Shown here piece after piece: positions 34,696-43,232 of a stretch of DNA of 64,000 bases; positions within the stretch are counted from its first letter, which is position 1; each line of letters begins with the position of its first letter. A program made the translations under genes and the position numbers. The stretch is from Geomonas azotofigens (GTDB lineage Bacteria; Desulfobacterota; Desulfuromonadia; Geobacterales; Geobacteraceae). The notes below the pieces were generated by a model. That model was not told where the DNA came from and searched no databases. It saw only the letters and a list, made by a program, of their open reading frames with translations. The stretch is taken from NCBI RefSeq assembly GCF_018919395.1, contig NZ_JAHLME010000002.1, positions 62,001 to 126,000 of the forward strand, given 5' to 3'.

Positions 34696-35919
34696 TTAAG
34701 AAAAGACGCGCACACCCTTGATGACTGTATGGTAAGCGAGGATATAGAGAGCGGCGTTCCACGACTGCCGGGGCATCCCCATCGGCTCCCCGGTTTGCCC
34801 CTGAAACCACTCGTTGAACTCCCACCCGTTAACCCTGCAGCTGAGTGCGACTTTCACCAGCTCGGCGCGCGCCAGCGAACGCTCTCCCAGCGCCGCCAGG
34901 AGCATGACCCAGAAGCCGCCCACGAACGGCCATGCGCCGCCGTTATGATACTGCCAGGGGAGGTTCTGGCGGTGCCGTCCCATGTACGGGCGCCAGCGCG
35001 GCGACCCGACGGCAATCGGCGCTCCCACCACCCGCACCGGGTGCGGATCGTTGGCGCGCAGCGCGGTGACGCCGGCGACCATCTTGCCGGCGTCGGAGGG
35101 AGCCCCGAGCCCGGTGAGGTAGGCGAGGATGTTGCCGAAGATGTCGATCTCCTCTCCCCAGAAGGAGAAGTTCACGTAGCTCAGCAGAAAGGGGGCGGGA
35201 CGGCAGTTGTTGCGGATGTAGTGGCGCATGAGCCGGATCCGCTTCTGGTCCGGAACGGTATTGTCTAAGGGATCGAAGAGGAGCCTGGCGAACCGCCGGG
35301 TGTCCCGGGCGGTGGGATGGTGGTAGAGCCTCTTGGCCCAGTACCAGAGGGCGTTGGTGTAGAGGACGAAGCCCGAGCGCGGCATGATGTCGGCCCAGTC
35401 GGAGCAGTCGTTTTGCTGCAGCAGGTACCACCCCTGGTGCTCCTGGCACTCGAGCCAGTTGAAGGCGCGCACCGCGTTGGCGGAGAGGCGTTCGGCCAGG
35501 CCAAGCTGAGGCGCCGCCCGGTCAAGGAAGTGGACGGCGATGAGCCACCAGAGGGTGGCGTCCACGCATCCCGCGTACCAGAAATCAACCTCGGCGAGTT
35601 CGGGCTTGACGAACTTGGGGATCTGGCCGTTACGCGCCTGGTGCCGCGCCAGGGTGAGCAGTCCGGCCTCCGCCGCCGTGAGCAGCTCGGCGTCACCGCA
35701 AAGGGCCATGCCGAGGGAGCAGATGGCGGCGTCGCGGCCGAAGATGGAGTCGTAGTTGCGTCCGGATGATTTCGGAGTTGGCGCCGAGGCGAGGATGCCG
35801 GCCGGGGTGGAGTTTTCCCGCAGGAGATCGACCGCCTCCCGGTAACACCGCTCCAGAAGGTCGGCCTGGTCACCCAGCGCCGCCGCGGTATCCCCGGCGC
35901 TCACCCGACCGGCGGTCAC
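34696..35919 (-). CDS. Glycoside hydrolase with an (alpha/alpha)6 barrel (amylo-alpha-1,6-glucosidase/GH100-like)
   Basis: A 407-residue protein with the pattern of six-hairpin glycosidases: RNYDSIFGRDAAICSLGMAL (about 53-72, FGRD as in GH63/GH100 and debranching enzymes), PKFVKPELAEVDFWYAGCVDATLWWLIAV, NDCSDWADIMPRSGFVLYTNAL and YHNGGAWPFVGGFWVMLLA. Asp in the SDWAD region is a likely catalytic acid. No signal peptide. The start is a GTG whose TGA overlap with the phosphoesterase gene couples the two. The sugar substrate is unknown; alpha-glucan or sucrose would fit the family. Confidence 0.78.
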   Translation of the reverse strand: MTAGRVSAGDTAAALGDQADLLERCYREAVDLLRENSTPAGILASAPTPKSSGRNYDSIFGRDAAICSLGMALCGDAELLTAAEAGLLTLARHQARNGQIPKFVKPELAEVDFWYAGCVDATLWWLIAVHFLDRAAPQLGLAERLSANAVRAFNWLECQEHQGWYLLQQNDCSDWADIMPRSGFVLYTNALWYWAKRLYHHPTARDTRRFARLLFDPLDNTVPDQKRIRLMRHYIRNNCRPAPFLLSYVNFSFWGEEIDIFGNILAYLTGLGAPSDAGKMVAGVTALRANDPHPVRVVGAPIAVGSPRWRPYMGRHRQNLPWQYHNGGAWPFVGGFWVMLLAALGERSLARAELVKVALSCRVNGWEFNEWFQGQTGEPMGMPRQSWNAALYILAYHTVIKGVRVFS

Positions 35920-36755
35920 GTGAGCGGCACCATCTGGAAGCTCGCCCTGCCGTTTTTCACCCTGACCACGATGATGTGGTAGACCCGCTCACCGTAACGG
36001 CTCATCCAGACCAGGGGCGCGCCGGCCCCGCCGGAGATGAACGCGGGCACGCCGCCGAACACGCTGCGGTCGTAGAGATGCGAATGCGCGAAGAACAGGC
36101 CCTGCACGGCGGGAGACGCGGCAACCAGCCGCTCCAGTTCCGCGGCCCCCTTGGTGAAGGTGTGGCCGCGCCAGCGCCTGGTTTCGGGGGGAACGTGCAT
36201 GGCGACGAAGGTGGCGCCGGGAGCCGAGGTGAGTTCCTTTGCCAGGTAGGAAAGCTCGGCGGCGGGCAGCGCATCGTCACTGTCGTCCAGCACCACCACC
36301 TTGAGCCCGAGCCTCTGGTCCTGCACGGCGAAGTGCGAGGGGCCGATCTCCCGCTCGAAGACCTGGGGGTTCTCATGGTTGCCGTGCACGACGAAGACCG
36401 GAAAGCCAGCGGCGTGCCGGTCCAGCAGGGTCAGGAAATGCCTGGTCTCCTCGTCGCCACCCTCGGTGGAATAGTCGCCGCCGTGCAGGATGAAAAGCGG
36501 CTGGAACCGGGCGGCCACCTGCAGCGCCTTCTTGAAGACGGCATCGTTGGAGCGGCTGTCACCGAGGACCACGAAGGTGTACTCTTCGGCGGAGGCCTGG
36601 CGGGCCCTGGCCTGGAAACGGGCGGTGGAGCGTTGGAAAAGGGTTTCGGCGCCGGCGGCGCAGACGAGGGACTGGGTGATGAGCAGCAGGAGGCCGAGGC
36701 GCTGCGCGAAACGCGTCGCGCCCCGGCCTTTGGGTGGGTTAGCTGTTGGCGACAT
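35916..36755 (-). CDS. Secreted calcineurin-like metallophosphoesterase
   Basis: A 279-residue protein with a signal peptide (LGLLLLITQSLVCAAGAE). The metal-site motifs are in order: VVLGDSRSN (a D-x-R variant of GDxHG), LHGGDYS, VVHGNHENP, AMHVPPE and FFAHSHLYD. The substrate is unknown. It overlaps the glycosidase by four bases at its 3' end and the small Cys-rich gene by 17 bases at its 5' end. Confidence 0.85.
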   Translation of the reverse strand: MSPTANPPKGRGATRFAQRLGLLLLITQSLVCAAGAETLFQRSTARFQARARQASAEEYTFVVLGDSRSNDAVFKKALQVAARFQPLFILHGGDYSTEGGDEETRHFLTLLDRHAAGFPVFVVHGNHENPQVFEREIGPSHFAVQDQRLGLKVVVLDDSDDALPAAELSYLAKELTSAPGATFVAMHVPPETRRWRGHTFTKGAAELERLVAASPAVQGLFFAHSHLYDRSVFGGVPAFISGGAGAPLVWMSRYGERVYHIIVVRVKNGRASFQMVPLT

Positions 36756-36909
36756 ACTGTTTGTTACTCTCGATGCACAGTTTGCAGAGCCTCTCGATAC
36801 TGGCTATCTGCCGGTCCGAGAGGCCCGTCGTGTCAGGCAGCCGGAACGATCGACAGTCACAGCAGCGGCAGAGAATCCCCAAGTCGAGTCCGAGATCATC
36901 ATCAAGCAT
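36739..36909 (-). CDS. Small Cys-rich protein
   Basis: A possible 56-residue protein starting at the ATG at 36909 with a GGGGG ribosome-like run 8 bases upstream. It is acidic at the start (LDDDLGLDLG) and has CRCCDC and CKLC, six Cys that could hold a metal or a cluster. It overlaps the secreted phosphoesterase by 17 bases. I do not know the family, and it could be spurious. Confidence 0.5.
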   Translation of the reverse strand: MLDDDLGLDLGILCRCCDCRSFRLPDTTGLSDRQIASIERLCKLCIESNKQYVANS

Positions 36910-37030
36910 GACTGAGCCCCCATGGAAACATTTACAAACACTAATGTTGCGGATGCTACCACAATTTAAGACGGCAGGCAACAAAGTTCGCAGGGGCGAT
37001 GAGATTAACCTGGACGTTTCAGAGAATGGC

Positions 37031-38428
37031 TCAGCTTCTGGCGAGCGAGCGATGCTTCTTGGCTGCCGCGCGCGTCTTGCCGGCGTCGTTCCTGGCGACC
37101 TTGCTGACCTTGCCGAAGCGGTGACCGGCGCGGGCCTGCAGGACGCGACGCCCAGGCTTCACCGAGCACTTGGCGGCGCGACGGTCGTCACGCCATTTGA
37201 GCGAGGCGACCCTGTGGCGGCGCGGTTCGTTGATGACGGCGGCGGAGGCAAGGATCACCTGCGCCTTGATCTTCTCCACCTCGGCCACGGGGGCCAACTC
37301 GCCGGCCACTCCTTTGAGGTCGGCGGCGGCGTAGGTGGAGACGTTCCTGCGCAGCTGGTTGAAGTTGTGCACGTTGCGGTAGTCGACGCGCCTGGTCAGC
37401 ATGATGACGAACACGTCCTGCTGGGGATCGATCCAGATCGAGGAACCGCTGTAGCCGGTATGGCCGAAGGAGGCGTCGGAGAAGTAGGTGCCTTTGGGCG
37501 CCGAGAACGGCGAGGCCACGTCCCACCCCAGGGCGCGTTTGATCCTGCCGTTGTTACAGGCGTAGGGGGTGGTCATCTGGGCCACCGCCTGCTCGGAAAG
37601 GATGCGGGTGCCGTCCAGGGTGCCGCGACCGAGGATGAGCCGGGCGTAGCGCGCAAGGTCGTAGGCGGAGCTGAAGAGACCGGCGTGGCCGGCCACCCCG
37701 CCCAGGCGACGAGCGTTCTCGTCCTGGACCACGCCACCCTGCGTGCCGGAGGTGGGGGCGATGTCATTGCCGTCCCGGGAAGGGAGGAAGGAGGTGTCGC
37801 GGGTCCCCAGCGGCTCGTAGATCTGCTCGCGGCAGAACTTGTCCAGCCTCTCGCCGGAAACCCGGTGCACCAGTTCCCCGAGCAGGATGAAGTTGATGTC
37901 GGCATACTCGAAGCCGGAGCCGGCGCCGCGGAAGTGCTGCGTCGCGACCTTGCGGACCAGCCCCTCCACCGAGCCCCCCTGCCCCACCATCACGTCGGAG
38001 AGCCCGGAGGTATGGGTCATCAGGTGCAGGACGGTGATGTTCCCCTTGTCGGTGCCGGCAAGCTCGGGAAACCAGCGGGAAAGCGTGTCGGTCAGGGAGA
38101 TGCGCCCCTCGTCCAGCAGCTTGACCACGGCGGGGGTCGTGGCGATCACTTTGGTGAGCGAGGCGACGTCGAAGAGGGTCCGGTCGGTGATGGCGGGGGC
38201 GCCCGCAACGGCGCTGAGCTGGCCGCGGGCGGCGGTGGCCAGGATTCCCTCGTGGTTGCCCACGACGACGACGCCGCCGGCGATGAGGTTTTCGGACATG
38301 GCCCGTTCCAAAAGGAGATCGAGGTTGGCGGTCGAGACCGCGGCGGAGGTCGCGGGGTCAACCATGGCGTGGGCTTTGACGGGAGCCAGAAGGGGGAATA
38401 CCAGGAGTATCAGGAGAATAACGCGCAC
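37031..38428 (-). CDS. Secreted serine hydrolase of the beta-lactamase (class C/AmpC-like) family
   Basis: A 465-residue protein. The SxxK motif is SLTK in FDVASLTKVIATTP (about 88), the YxN motif is EYADINF, and HTGYSGSSIWIDP takes the place of KTG. These fit the PBP4*/EstB-like serine hydrolases that act as peptidases or esterases, so real beta-lactam hydrolysis is doubtful. A signal peptide (RVILLILLVFPLLAPVKAHA) follows the GTG at 38428, which has AAAAGGAAG just before it. The last 70 residues are very basic (KKHRSLARS end) and not part of the family, perhaps an anchor to DNA, envelope or lipid. Confidence 0.8.
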   Translation of the reverse strand: MRVILLILLVFPLLAPVKAHAMVDPATSAAVSTANLDLLLERAMSENLIAGGVVVVGNHEGILATAARGQLSAVAGAPAITDRTLFDVASLTKVIATTPAVVKLLDEGRISLTDTLSRWFPELAGTDKGNITVLHLMTHTSGLSDVMVGQGGSVEGLVRKVATQHFRGAGSGFEYADINFILLGELVHRVSGERLDKFCREQIYEPLGTRDTSFLPSRDGNDIAPTSGTQGGVVQDENARRLGGVAGHAGLFSSAYDLARYARLILGRGTLDGTRILSEQAVAQMTTPYACNNGRIKRALGWDVASPFSAPKGTYFSDASFGHTGYSGSSIWIDPQQDVFVIMLTRRVDYRNVHNFNQLRRNVSTYAAADLKGVAGELAPVAEVEKIKAQVILASAAVINEPRRHRVASLKWRDDRRAAKCSVKPGRRVLQARAGHRFGKVSKVARNDAGKTRAAAKKHRSLARS

Positions 38429-38576
38429 GAGCTTCCTTTTGAGATCTGTGTCGCCACAGATTGCCAGTGAGGACTGCGGTTGATGTTCAGGTGGAGCAGC
38501 GTGGTGGTGAGGGGAGAAACGCTGGCGTCCGGTGAGCACGACAGGAGCTAGGATACAGGAGTGGCCGGATAACTTT

Positions 38577-38592
38577 TGTGACGGAGGTCACT
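38577..38592. promoter_or_regulatory. CRP-like operator upstream of the serine hydrolase gene
   Basis: TGTGA-CGGAGG-TCACT matches the TGTGA-N6-TCACA pattern with one mismatch. It is about 150 bases upstream of the GTG at 38428. A CRP/FNR-family regulator is a reasonable guess. Apart from this site and the leftward terminator, 38429-38829 shows no gene. Confidence 0.35.
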
Positions 38593-38774
38593 ATTTCGCC
38601 AGCCAAACCCTCGATCCGCCGTGAGAAATACTGAAAAGACCCAAAGCAGTCTACTGTGAGTGCGGGAAGGGATGCAAGAGATCTTTGTTCACCCCCTCCC
38701 GCCAGGTCAGGGGGAACCAGCACCGACCGGGTTCAGGGTGTGCAGCATGCTGGAGACTCTCCACGACAAAGGAT

Positions 38775-38805
38775 AAAAAAAGGCCCCGAGATTTCTCCCG
38801 GGGCC
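38775..38805 (-). terminator. Intrinsic terminator after the 12-haem cytochrome gene
   Basis: On the minus strand GGCCCCG and CGGGGCC (38782-38788 with 38799-38805) form a hairpin followed by seven T. Confidence 0.88.
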
Positions 38806-38829
38806 TTCTGGTTCAAGCGGGTGTCACGC

Positions 38830-39666
38830 TTACTTCATGCTGGGCAGGTCGTGGACGTCGAGGTGGCAGCCCAGGCAGTTGGGGAACCGGGTCAGGATCG
38901 ACTGCGGATGCGGAGCCTTGTGGCACTCGGTGCACTGCGGGATGTAACCGTGCTTCGCCTTGTGGCAGGAAGCGCAGGCCACCTTGGAGTGACGGGCCTT
39001 GGAGTTGAACAGCTTGTTGGCAACCTTGCTGTGGCAGGACGCACAGGTCTGGTTCCAGTCGGTGCCCTGGTAGGTCACCTGCTTCGGCTTGTGCACGGAG
39101 TGGCACTTGGCGCAGGCTTCGATCGGCTGGTCCTTGAAGTGCGGCTTGTGGCACATGAAGCAGGACGGCTTGAAGCCGTGCGAGGTGTGGCAGCGGTCGC
39201 AGGAGACGTTGGTGTGCTTGCTCGGGAACTTGACCAGCTCGGCCTTCTCGTCCGCGTGGCAGGTGGCGCAGGTGGTGGCGAGCCTCTGGGTCATGGCCAC
39301 CTTGCGCGGGGTGTGCGGGTTGTTGTGGCAGCTCGCGCAATCCTTGTTGGCCGGGCCGTGGATGTCGGTGTGGCAGGACGCGCACTTCGGCATCACGTCG
39401 TCATAGTTGGCCTTCTTCGGGTTGTAGGCGTGGATCACGGTGTGGCAGGCCTGGCAGTCGAAGCGGTGCTTGCCGCCGGCGCTTTTGAGCCCGTTGAACG
39501 CGCCGGTGTGGCACTGGGCACATTGCTGCGGGGTAAGCGCGGCCGGGGCCGTCGCGTACATCTCCGGCTTTTCGGGGATGTCCACGGTCGCCATCTTGGC
39601 GGCGAAGGCCGTGGAAGCGACGAGAATCAAGGTCGCGACGAGCAGCGACAGGGTACTCTTTTTCAT
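38830..39666 (-). CDS. Periplasmic 12-haem c-type cytochrome
   Basis: A 278-residue protein with a signal peptide (LLVATLILVASTAFA) and twelve CxxCH motifs: CAQCH, CQACH, CASCH twice, CATCH, CDRCH, CFMCH, CAKCH, CASCH twice, CTECH and CLGCH. Extra His residues can supply the second axial ligand. Density is one haem per 21 residues, as in the cytochromes of dissimilatory metal reducers, and no other domain fits. I chose the second ATG (39666) because its spacing to GGGAGG is better. It has a strong promoter with a CRP/FNR-like site and its own terminator. No partner gene is beside it, so its redox partner is unknown. Confidence 0.9.
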   Translation of the reverse strand: MKKSTLSLLVATLILVASTAFAAKMATVDIPEKPEMYATAPAALTPQQCAQCHTGAFNGLKSAGGKHRFDCQACHTVIHAYNPKKANYDDVMPKCASCHTDIHGPANKDCASCHNNPHTPRKVAMTQRLATTCATCHADEKAELVKFPSKHTNVSCDRCHTSHGFKPSCFMCHKPHFKDQPIEACAKCHSVHKPKQVTYQGTDWNQTCASCHSKVANKLFNSKARHSKVACASCHKAKHGYIPQCTECHKAPHPQSILTRFPNCLGCHLDVHDLPSMK

Positions 39667-39710
39667 CATTCCTCCCAAAATAACAGTGTATTCACAACAA
39701 TCGACTGGTC

Positions 39711-39740
39711 TTAATACTACCTATGACGACTGTCTGTCAA
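39711..39740 (-). promoter_or_regulatory. Sigma-70 promoter of the 12-haem cytochrome gene
   Basis: On the minus strand a perfect TTGACA (39735-39740) and TATTAA (39711-39716) are 18 bases apart. A start near 39704 gives a leader of about 38 bases. Confidence 0.7.
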
Positions 39741-39746
39741 GAGAGT

Positions 39747-39762
39747 TGTGATTAAAATCACG
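39747..39762. promoter_or_regulatory. CRP/FNR-type site at the cytochrome promoter
   Basis: TGTGA-TTAAAA-TCACG is a palindrome with GTGAT and ATCAC halves. Its centre lies about 50 bases upstream of the predicted start, a usual position for an activator. Confidence 0.5.
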
Positions 39763-39808
39763 CGGCGGAAAGACAGGATACGGCGACGGGAAGGAACAAA
39801 GAGATGCG

Positions 39809-40708
39809 CTAAAGGCGGATCAGGTCTTCGTGAGGTTCGTCCGAGGGGTTTATGTGTATCATCACGTCACCCACGTTGGTGAAATGGTCGAAGATGCGCC
39901 GTTTGACCTCGGTGGCAATGTCATGGGAGCGTTTCACGGTCATCTCCGCGGGCATGTCCAGCTTCAGGTCCACGATAAGGTACTGCCCGGAGTGGCGCGC
40001 CCTGATCTCGTGCACCTGGTCCACCCCCTCGACGGCGCTCGCTATCTGGGTGATGGCGTCCAGCAGGGACTGCTCGGGCTGGCCGTCCATGAGCTCGTGG
40101 GCGGAGGTGCGGAAGGTGTGGTAGCCGATGTGGAAGATGAAGAACGAGGTGAGACCGGCCGCGATGGGGTCCATGATCCCGACGCCGAAATAGGCGCCCC
40201 CGACGCCGATCAAGGTGGCGACCGAGGTGATGGCGTCCTTTCTGTGGTCCTTGGCGATGGCAAGGAGCGCCGGGCTCCCCAGGCTCCCCCCCACGTTCAT
40301 GGAGTAGCGGTAGAGCGTCTCCTTGGCCACGATGGTGCCGGCCGCGGCCAAAACGGCCACCAGCGCCGGGGCGGCGTAGTGCCCCTGCAGCATGGTGGTG
40401 ACGGAGCCGTAGAGAATCCAGGCGCCGGTCGCGGCGATGACCAGGGAAACGAAGATGGCGGAGAGGCTTTCCACCTTGCCGTGGCCGTAGGGGTGGTCCG
40501 AGTCGTACGGCTTGCGCCCGACCTTAAGGGCGATCAGCGTCATGCCGATGGCGATGAAGTCGCAGGCGCTCTCCACGCCGTCGGCGAAGACCGCGTCGGA
40601 GCGGCCGTAATGGCCGGCGGCGAGCTTCAAGACCATCAAGACGGCGTTGGCCCAAAAGCCGATGCGGATGACGCGGTCGGCCCGATTGAAGCGATCACTC
40701 CTCAGCAC
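39809..40708 (-). CDS. Cation diffusion facilitator (metal efflux) family protein
   Basis: A 299-residue six-helix antiporter. HYGRSDAVFADGVESACDF has the first DxxxD metal site, HPYGHGKVESLSAIF is the signature, and DHRKDAITSVATLIG has the second. The soluble C-terminal domain (about 205-299) includes DQVHEIRARHSGQYLIVDLKL-like sequence (HEIRARHSGQYLIVDLKLDM). It probably exports Zn, Co, Fe or Mn; the specificity is not readable. A GTG start (40708) overlaps the stop of recJ and GGAGGGAAC precedes it. The longer frame on the same strand is not conserved. Confidence 0.9.
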   Translation of the reverse strand: MLRSDRFNRADRVIRIGFWANAVLMVLKLAAGHYGRSDAVFADGVESACDFIAIGMTLIALKVGRKPYDSDHPYGHGKVESLSAIFVSLVIAATGAWILYGSVTTMLQGHYAAPALVAVLAAAGTIVAKETLYRYSMNVGGSLGSPALLAIAKDHRKDAITSVATLIGVGGAYFGVGIMDPIAAGLTSFFIFHIGYHTFRTSAHELMDGQPEQSLLDAITQIASAVEGVDQVHEIRARHSGQYLIVDLKLDMPAEMTVKRSHDIATEVKRRIFDHFTNVGDVMIHINPSDEPHEDLIRL

Positions 40709-42420
40709 GTTCCCTCCTGGCGCAGGTCCTTCACGGTGAGCTGCAACGAACTCCTGCCGTTCCAGACGTTGATGGCCGGCGCGAATAGAAGATCGACCCT
40801 CCCCTGCGGCAGGCCCGCCTCGGCGAGACCGAAGCCGATGGCGTCGAAGCTCTTGCCCCCCTGCCCTACCCTGAGTTTCAGGTGCCCACCCTTGAGCACG
40901 CGGCTTTCCAGCACCTCCGCCCCCTTGAGGACGAACAGGGGCTCGGGGTTCCCCATGCCGAACGGCTTCATCCGCTCCAGCTGCCGCACCAGGTCCGCGG
41001 TGATTTCCCCGGAGGAAAGCTCCAGGTCGAAGGCGAGCGTGGGCGTGAGGGCCTCGGCGTCGAGCGCCTCCTGGGCCGCCTCGTCGAAGCGCAGTGCGAA
41101 GCGCTCCAGCTCGTCCTGCGCGATGGAGAGACCGGCCGCGTGGCTGTGCCCACCGAAACGCAGCAGGAGATCGGCGCACTCCTTGATGGCGTCCAGGAGG
41201 TGGAACCGCGAGATGCTGCGCCCCGATCCCCGGCCGGTCTCCCCGTCGAAGGCGAAGAGGATCACCGGTCGGTGAAAGAGTTCCACGATGCGGGAGGCGA
41301 CGATGCCGATCACGCCGGGATGCCATTCATCAGAACCGAGCACGATGCTCTTTCTGCCGCTGCAGGCCCCCTGCTCCAGCATGGCGCGGGCCTCCTCGAA
41401 GGTGGCCCGCTCGAGCGCCTGGCGCTCGGCATTGGCATCGTCCAGTTCGCGCGCGATCTCCTTGGCGCGGCTCGGATCGCGGCAAAGCAGCAGCTCCAGC
41501 CCGAGCGCGGCGTCCTCCAGTCTGCCGGCCGCGTTGATGCGCGGCGCGAGGCGAAAACCGACCGCGCCGCAGCCGACCTCGCCGGTGACGCCTGCCACCT
41601 CCTTGAGCGCCTCGATGCCGACGCGGGTACCGGCGCCAAGCTGCTTTAAGCCGTAGCTGACCAGCACCCGGTTGATGCCCAGCAGGGGCACCACGTCCGC
41701 TATGGTGCCCAGCGCGACCAGGTCCAGGTATTCCCTGAGGTCGGGCTCGCTTCCCGGTGCGAAATGGCCGTCCGCCCGCAACCGGGCGCGCAACGCCACA
41801 ACCAGGTGGAAGGCGACCCCGACACCGGCCAGGGACTTGAAGGGAAAGGGGCAATCGGGCTGCAGCGGATTGATGACGGCGCAGGCGTCGGGAAGCTCCT
41901 CGCCCGGAGAGTGGTGGTCGGTAACGATGAGATCGATCCCGGACTCGCGGCAGAGCCTCGCCTCGGCCACCGCGGTGATGCCGCAGTCGACGGTCACCAG
42001 CACCCGGGCCCCGGCGTTGACCGCGGCGGTCACCCCCTGTGCGGAGAGCCCGTACCCCTCGGTGAGACGCTTGGGAATGTAGTGGCAGCAGTCGAGACCG
42101 ATCCTCTGGAAGAAGCTGATGAGCACCGCGCAGGAGGTGACCCCGTCCACGTCGTAATCGCCGTGCACGCAGACGCGCTCCCCGGCTTTGAGGGCACGGA
42201 CCAGCCGCTCCACGGCCTGCGTCATGCCGGCGAGGGTGGACGGGTCGTGCAGCCGGGAAAGCACCGGGTTCAGGTATCCGTCGGCGTCGTCGGGAACGCT
42301 GACGCCGCGGTGGACCAAAAGGCGCGCCAGAAGCGGCGCGACACCGGCGCGCGTCAGGCCGGCTACCGCCTCGGCATCGGCCTCCCTGGCCCGCCAGCTT
42401 CTATGGGTGACTGGTTTCAT
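40702..42420 (-). CDS. recJ: Single-stranded-DNA-specific exonuclease RecJ
   Basis: A 572-residue DHH-family 5'-3' exonuclease for recombination and mismatch repair. VCVHGDYDVDGVTSCAVL (about 84-101), LVTVDCGITAV and LIVTDHHSPGEELPDACAVINP carry the DHH-family metal ligands. RINAAGRLEDA, IVASRIVELFHRPVI and FGGHSHAAGLSI form the DHHA1 part, and an OB domain closes the protein. GGAGGAGG lies before the ATG at 42420. The cation efflux gene overlaps its end. Confidence 0.95.
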   Translation of the reverse strand: MKPVTHRSWRAREADAEAVAGLTRAGVAPLLARLLVHRGVSVPDDADGYLNPVLSRLHDPSTLAGMTQAVERLVRALKAGERVCVHGDYDVDGVTSCAVLISFFQRIGLDCCHYIPKRLTEGYGLSAQGVTAAVNAGARVLVTVDCGITAVAEARLCRESGIDLIVTDHHSPGEELPDACAVINPLQPDCPFPFKSLAGVGVAFHLVVALRARLRADGHFAPGSEPDLREYLDLVALGTIADVVPLLGINRVLVSYGLKQLGAGTRVGIEALKEVAGVTGEVGCGAVGFRLAPRINAAGRLEDAALGLELLLCRDPSRAKEIARELDDANAERQALERATFEEARAMLEQGACSGRKSIVLGSDEWHPGVIGIVASRIVELFHRPVILFAFDGETGRGSGRSISRFHLLDAIKECADLLLRFGGHSHAAGLSIAQDELERFALRFDEAAQEALDAEALTPTLAFDLELSSGEITADLVRQLERMKPFGMGNPEPLFVLKGAEVLESRVLKGGHLKLRVGQGGKSFDAIGFGLAEAGLPQGRVDLLFAPAINVWNGRSSLQLTVKDLRQEGTC

Positions 42421-42600
42421 CCCTCCTCCGGTATCGTAAAAAATCAGGGTGCAATCATAGCATAAGGAGCAGCCCCCCGCGAATCTAATGTGCTGCAAGC
42501 CAACGCCCCCTCCCTTGACGGGCCTGCGCGCCGCAGCGCTTCGGTCGGCGAAGGCGGGAAACTGCAGCCACCGTTACCTTACTTCTCCAATGAGCCAGCA

Positions 42601-42627
42601 AAAAAAAACCCGCCGAAGCGGGTTTTT
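42601..42627. terminator. Bidirectional intrinsic terminator after the sec operon
   Basis: AACCCGC and GCGGGTT form a hairpin around CGAA, with eight A on the left and TTTTT on the right. It ends the minus-strand secF-TPR transcript. Confidence 0.85.
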
Positions 42628-42647
42628 CTGTTGCTGTTGCCGTGCTG

Positions 42648-43223
42648 TTACTTCTTGAACGATGTCGGCATCTGGTTCATGCCGGCCATGTCGTTCTTGA
42701 TCTGCTGGGCCGTGGGGCTGGTCGAATCGAACTGGAGGTACTTGGTCCAGATCTCCTTGGCCTTGTCCGGCTGCTTCAGATCCTGGAGGTAGACCACACC
42801 CAGGTTGTAGAGGCTTTGCAGGTGCTTGGGGTCGATCGACTGCGCCTTCTCGAAGTTGGCGATCGCCTTGTCGTACCAGCCGATCTTCCGGTACATGATC
42901 CCCTGGTCGGTCATCACGTTGAGGTTGTTCGGATCGAGCTCCAGGGCTTTGCCGTAGGCGTTGACCGCCTTCTGGGCCTGGTCGGTATCGAAGTAGTCGT
43001 TGCCGAGCTGGATCCAGGCCTGCAGGTTCTTGGGGTCCTGCGCCACGATCTTCTCGGCCTCGACGATGCGCCGCTGGTAATCGGTCGGCGAACCGGCACC
43101 CTGCGGCACGCTCATGGCGACCTGGGGTTCCTTGTTCTGCCCGGCGATATTGAAGATCAGGTAGCCACCCAAGAGACCCACGATCAGCGCTACCACTATG
43201 GTAAGTACGTTCTCCTTGCTCAC
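42648..43223 (-). CDS. Membrane-anchored TPR protein downstream of secF
   Basis: A 191-residue protein: one N-terminal membrane helix (VLTIVVALIVGLLGGYLIFNI, residues 6-26) and three TPR units (LQAWIQLGNDYFDTDQAQ, LNVMTDQGIMYRKIGWYD, LQSLYNLGVVYLQDLKQ). The GTG start has AGGAGG before it and lies 9 bases after secF. The role is unknown; the position suggests a link with export, perhaps as a scaffold. Such genes occur next to secDF in the Geobacterales, which I infer rather than know. Confidence 0.8.
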   Translation of the reverse strand: MSKENVLTIVVALIVGLLGGYLIFNIAGQNKEPQVAMSVPQGAGSPTDYQRRIVEAEKIVAQDPKNLQAWIQLGNDYFDTDQAQKAVNAYGKALELDPNNLNVMTDQGIMYRKIGWYDKAIANFEKAQSIDPKHLQSLYNLGVVYLQDLKQPDKAKEIWTKYLQFDSTSPTAQQIKNDMAGMNQMPTSFKK

Positions 43224-43232
43224 AAAACCTCC

